Source: Spirochaetales bacterium Spiro_01 (GTDB lineage Bacteria; Spirochaetota; Spirochaetia; Sphaerochaetales; Sphaerochaetaceae). Taken from it: DNA of 16,884 bases. Of this stretch, positions 15,144-16,884 are shown piece by piece. The notes below the pieces were generated by a model. That model did not search any database. It saw only the letters and a list, made by a program, of their open reading frames with translations, and had not been told where the DNA came from. The stretch spans positions 1 through 16,884 of the forward strand of contig LVBC01000039.1 in the NCBI GenBank assembly GCA_001604265.1, in the 5' to 3' direction. The position numbers were made by a program, and so were the translations under genes. Each line of letters opens with the position of its first letter. The first letter of the stretch is position 1.

Positions 15144-16269
15144 GAAGCTCACTACAGGGGCCAGGGGAATGGCGAGATGGGAGGACGGAAGACCGGCCTT
15201 CGCATCCGGTGTGCTGCCTGGGGAGATAATCGAGGTCGATAGGATAGAGGAGTGCCGTGGCTATGTCGATATAAGGAGTTTTTCTCTTACAAAGGCCTCT
15301 GAGAAGCGTCTTGTTCCTACCTGCCCCTATGCTGGAATCTGCGGTGGCTGCGACTTCGACTTCGTTTCTGCAAAGGATAGTGCAGAGCTGAAGGAGGAGA
15401 TAGTAAAGGACAACCTTCTGAGGATATCGAAGCTTGGGGCTCTTCCTTCATTTCTTCCACCAGTTTACGGCAGTGAAAATGGGTGGAGGGCCAGAGCTCG
15501 AGTCCATGTCGATATGAAGAACCGAAGGGTCGGTTTTCTTCCGAAGCGAGGAAAGGAGCTTGTCGAGGTAAGGAACTGTCCAAGGCTTGAAAGTCGACTT
15601 AATGACATGCTCTGTGACCCTGATGCACTGATCAGGACATCGAGGACCACACTATTTCAGAAGGGAGTAAACAGGAAGACCGGCTTTGTAGAACTCTCGC
15701 TATTCAATGGAGATGATTTTGTCTCGCTGGAAGACAAGGAGTGCATCAGGACGATTTCTGGAATAAAGTATCATGTCTCTGGCAACGTCTTCTTCCAATC
15801 CAATCCGACCCTGCTTCCCCGGCTGTTTTCATTCATCAGGGAGAATGTAGTCGGTGAGTCCATAATGGACCTGTACAGCGGGGTGGGTACATTCTCTGCC
15901 CTCTTCGAAAATGAGAAGAGAAGGGTCATTGCAGTCGAGCGACAGAAGGAGTGTCTTAGACTCTCCGGCATGAATGCACCATCGGCCTCATCCTTCACTG
16001 GCGATGTTGCACTTTGGGGAAGGAACAGGAAGGATAGAGTGGATACTGTCATCGTCGATCCTCCCAGAACCGGTCTGGATAGTGGTGTTCCCGAGATGAT
16101 CTCGTCCTGGAAGCCAGAGAGAGTAATATACGTATCCTGCAACTCTGCAACTCTTGCGAGGGATATCCCACTCTTCAAGGATTATGCAGTTTCAAAGGCC
16201 CAGGTTCTCGACTTCTATCCAGGTTCCTCGCACGAAGAGACTGTCGTACTACTAACACACAATTCATAA
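15127..16269 (+). CDS. RNA uracil-5-methyltransferase, TrmA/RlmD (RumA) family
   Basis: A 380-residue cytoplasmic enzyme, predicted to methylate C5 of a uridine in 23S rRNA or tRNA using SAM. An N-terminal TRAM-like RNA-binding segment (about 1-55, with GARGMARWEDGRPAFASGVLPGE) is followed by Cys66, Cys72, Cys75 and Cys151, the four-cysteine pattern that holds an iron-sulfur cluster in RlmD. The catalytic domain has FFQSNP (222-227), SAM motif DLYSGVGTFS (248-257), VDPPRTGLD (about 310-318), nucleophile Cys338 in VSCNSATLARD and the final HEETVVLL. The cluster cysteines favour RlmD/RlmCD over TrmA. The start is uncertain: GTG at 15127 has GAGG about 10 bases upstream, while a TTG at 15118 lies too close to it. 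It overlaps the end of pepF. It is somewhat short for the family (about 430). Confidence 0.87.
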   Translation: MQVVIEKLTTGARGMARWEDGRPAFASGVLPGEIIEVDRIEECRGYVDIRSFSLTKASEKRLVPTCPYAGICGGCDFDFVSAKDSAELKEEIVKDNLLRISKLGALPSFLPPVYGSENGWRARARVHVDMKNRRVGFLPKRGKELVEVRNCPRLESRLNDMLCDPDALIRTSRTTLFQKGVNRKTGFVELSLFNGDDFVSLEDKECIRTISGIKYHVSGNVFFQSNPTLLPRLFSFIRENVVGESIMDLYSGVGTFSALFENEKRRVIAVERQKECLRLSGMNAPSASSFTGDVALWGRNRKDRVDTVIVDPPRTGLDSGVPEMISSWKPERVIYVSCNSATLARDIPLFKDYAVSKAQVLDFYPGSSHEETVVLLTHNS

Positions 16270-16384
16270 CCAAAACCTGCATTTAAGCGCGTAGAATCAA
16301 TGTTTTTTATTTTCTGAACCTTCTGTGTCTCGTTTTACCTCTTTGAAAAATGTCCTTCTTTGAATGATGCGCTAAAGTAGGGTC

Positions 16385-16512
16385 GAGGCTATAGTAGTTA
16401 TAATGAGTAACAAAATGAGTCGACACTGGATATGAAATTCGAAAAAACGAGTCGATACTAGATATAAGGCTTTGCAAAACGAGTCTATGGTAAATATGAT
16501 ATTTCCATAATC
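16385..16512. repeat. Four degenerate direct repeats, exact 32-base period
   Basis: Units begin at 16385, 16417, 16449 and 16481. The conserved 19-base core is close to GAGTCGATACTAGATATAA. The first unit matches that core at about 15 of 19 positions, and the second and third are closest to each other. The first three units also end in an A-rich AAAA(C/T) before the next GAG. The last unit is more divergent after its core. There is no open frame across the array. It lies between the methyltransferase gene and the AAA+ ATPase gene, directly before the 23-base repeats. Confidence 0.75.
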
Positions 16513-16524
16513 AATTCTTGTTCA

Positions 16525-16616
16525 CATACGTGTAAAACAAAGTTGCGCATATATGTAAAACTAAAAACTACATAAATGTTAAATGTAATTGCGCATAAGT
16601 GTTAAATGAGGTATAA
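16525..16616. repeat. Four direct repeats, exact 23-base period, upstream of AAA+ ATPase gene
   Basis: Units begin at 16525, 16548, 16571 and 16594 with no base gained or lost between them. The core is CATAnnTGT(A/T)AAA(C/T). Units one and three end in TTGCG, which makes a second, 46-base level of repetition. The fourth core lies between the -35 and -10 boxes of the ATPase promoter. The array looks like a series of protein binding sites. Confidence 0.8.
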
Positions 16617-16617
16617 T
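16589..16617 (+). promoter_or_regulatory. Promoter of the AAA+ ATPase gene
   Basis: TTGCGC (16589-16594) and a perfect TATAAT (16612-16617) are separated by 17 bases. Transcription would begin near 16624, leaving a very short leader of about 16 bases that carries GAGG (16625-16628). The -35 box matches consensus only in TTG, so the promoter may be tuned or controlled. The spacer is formed by the fourth 23-base repeat. Confidence 0.65.
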
Positions 16618-16639
16618 CAGCCTTGAGGTCGCTTACATT

Positions 16640-16884
16640 ATGGATAACATAGAAAAGATATATCGTAATCGTATAACCGATTCTGCATTAGAACTTAAAC
16701 TTGAGGCTTTTGGCGCAACATTGATTGTTGGCCCAAAAGGTTGCGGGAAAACAACCACAGCAAAGCATTTTGCAAACAGCTACATAGAATTTCAAGATGA
16801 AGATGCCAGAGAAGGGTTGTTATCTGTTGCTGAAAATATGCCTTCAAAGCTTTTAATCGGAGATAAGCCAAGACTGAGATCGGA
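16640..16884 (+). CDS. AAA+ ATPase of the DUF4143 type, N-terminal part, cut by window end
   Basis: About 81 codons are visible from the ATG at 16640 (MDNIEKIYRNRITDSALELK). The frame stays open to the last base. Walker A is GPKGCGKTT at about residues 33-41, preceded by the family-typical LELKLEAFGATLIVG. The visible end LLIGDKPRLRS fits the place where these proteins read about GEKPRLIDEWQ. Full-length members are about 400 residues with a C-terminal DUF4143 domain, which would lie outside the window. Their cell role is not settled. Codon use (Phe only TTT, Leu mostly TTA/TTG/CTT with no CTC, some CGT for Arg) differs from the genes to the left, which suggests transfer from elsewhere. Spacing from GAGG to ATG is about 11 bases. 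Confidence 0.8.
   Translation, partial: MDNIEKIYRNRITDSALELKLEAFGATLIVGPKGCGKTTTAKHFANSYIEFQDEDAREGLLSVAENMPSKLLIGDKPRLRS

Noticed and set aside
16270..16320. Rho-independent terminator after the RNA methyltransferase gene
   Set aside because: A T-rich run is present at about 16302-16315, but the only stem before it is CATT/AATG (4 bp with a large loop), too weak to call.
16415..16435. Tiny open frame (ATG AGT CGA CAC ... TGA) in the first array
   Set aside because: Six codons only, without a ribosome binding site, and the frame is not kept in the other repeat units.
16385..16616. CRISPR array
   Set aside because: Periods are 23 and 32 bases with no unique spacers between conserved repeats, the units drift in sequence, and no cas genes are near.
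16525..16616. Iteron-type replication origin
   Set aside because: Repeat size would fit, but no replication initiator gene is visible, and the last unit is better explained by the ATPase promoter. It cannot be excluded without sequence to the right.

Overview
The window comes from a Gram-negative (diderm) bacterium: it encodes a TolC-type outer-membrane channel and a three-part efflux pump. The body of the window is of medium GC and favours AGG/AGA for Arg, AAG for Lys, ATA for Ile and TTC for Phe. With the gene content (fused RlmKL, Hsp33, M3 oligoendopeptidase, NtrC-type regulator), this fits a host-associated spirochaete of the Sphaerochaeta kind. That assignment is an inference with low to moderate confidence.

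Left part, minus strand (1-5787). Two short operons run leftwards. The upstream pair is hslO (redox chaperone Hsp33) and rlmKL (fused 23S rRNA methyltransferase), joined by an ATGA overlap and followed by a 9-bp hairpin. The second pair is a long, unusual phosphoribosyltransferase-like protein and codB (cytosine permease), followed by a good rho-independent terminator at 49-81. The second pair looks like a pyrimidine uptake and salvage unit.

Centre, plus strand (5893-16269). Nine genes run rightwards with gaps of at most 25 bases or short overlaps, so they could form one transcript of about 10.4 kb. They are a TolC-like channel, a MacA-like adaptor, a MacB/LolD-type ATPase, a MacB-type permease, a sensor histidine kinase, an NtrC-family sigma-54 activator, a 149-residue relic-like ABC ATPase that has lost its catalytic motifs, an M3-family oligoendopeptidase and a TrmA/RlmD-family RNA uracil methyltransferase. 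The first four build an ATP-driven export complex. The kinase and regulator probably sense envelope state or the pump's substrate. The last two are housekeeping genes. hslO and the TolC gene diverge from a 105-126 base region that contains an extended -10 promoter inside an inverted repeat.

Right edge (16270-16884). After the methyltransferase gene the sequence becomes AT-rich and codon use changes. A non-coding stretch of 370 bases holds two adjacent sets of degenerate direct repeats: four units with an exact 32-base period, then four units with an exact 23-base period. The last 23-base unit supplies the spacer between the -35 and -10 boxes of a promoter for a truncated AAA+ ATPase gene of the DUF4143 type. 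This edge looks like acquired DNA with its own repeat-based control region, and it is the least explained part of the window.
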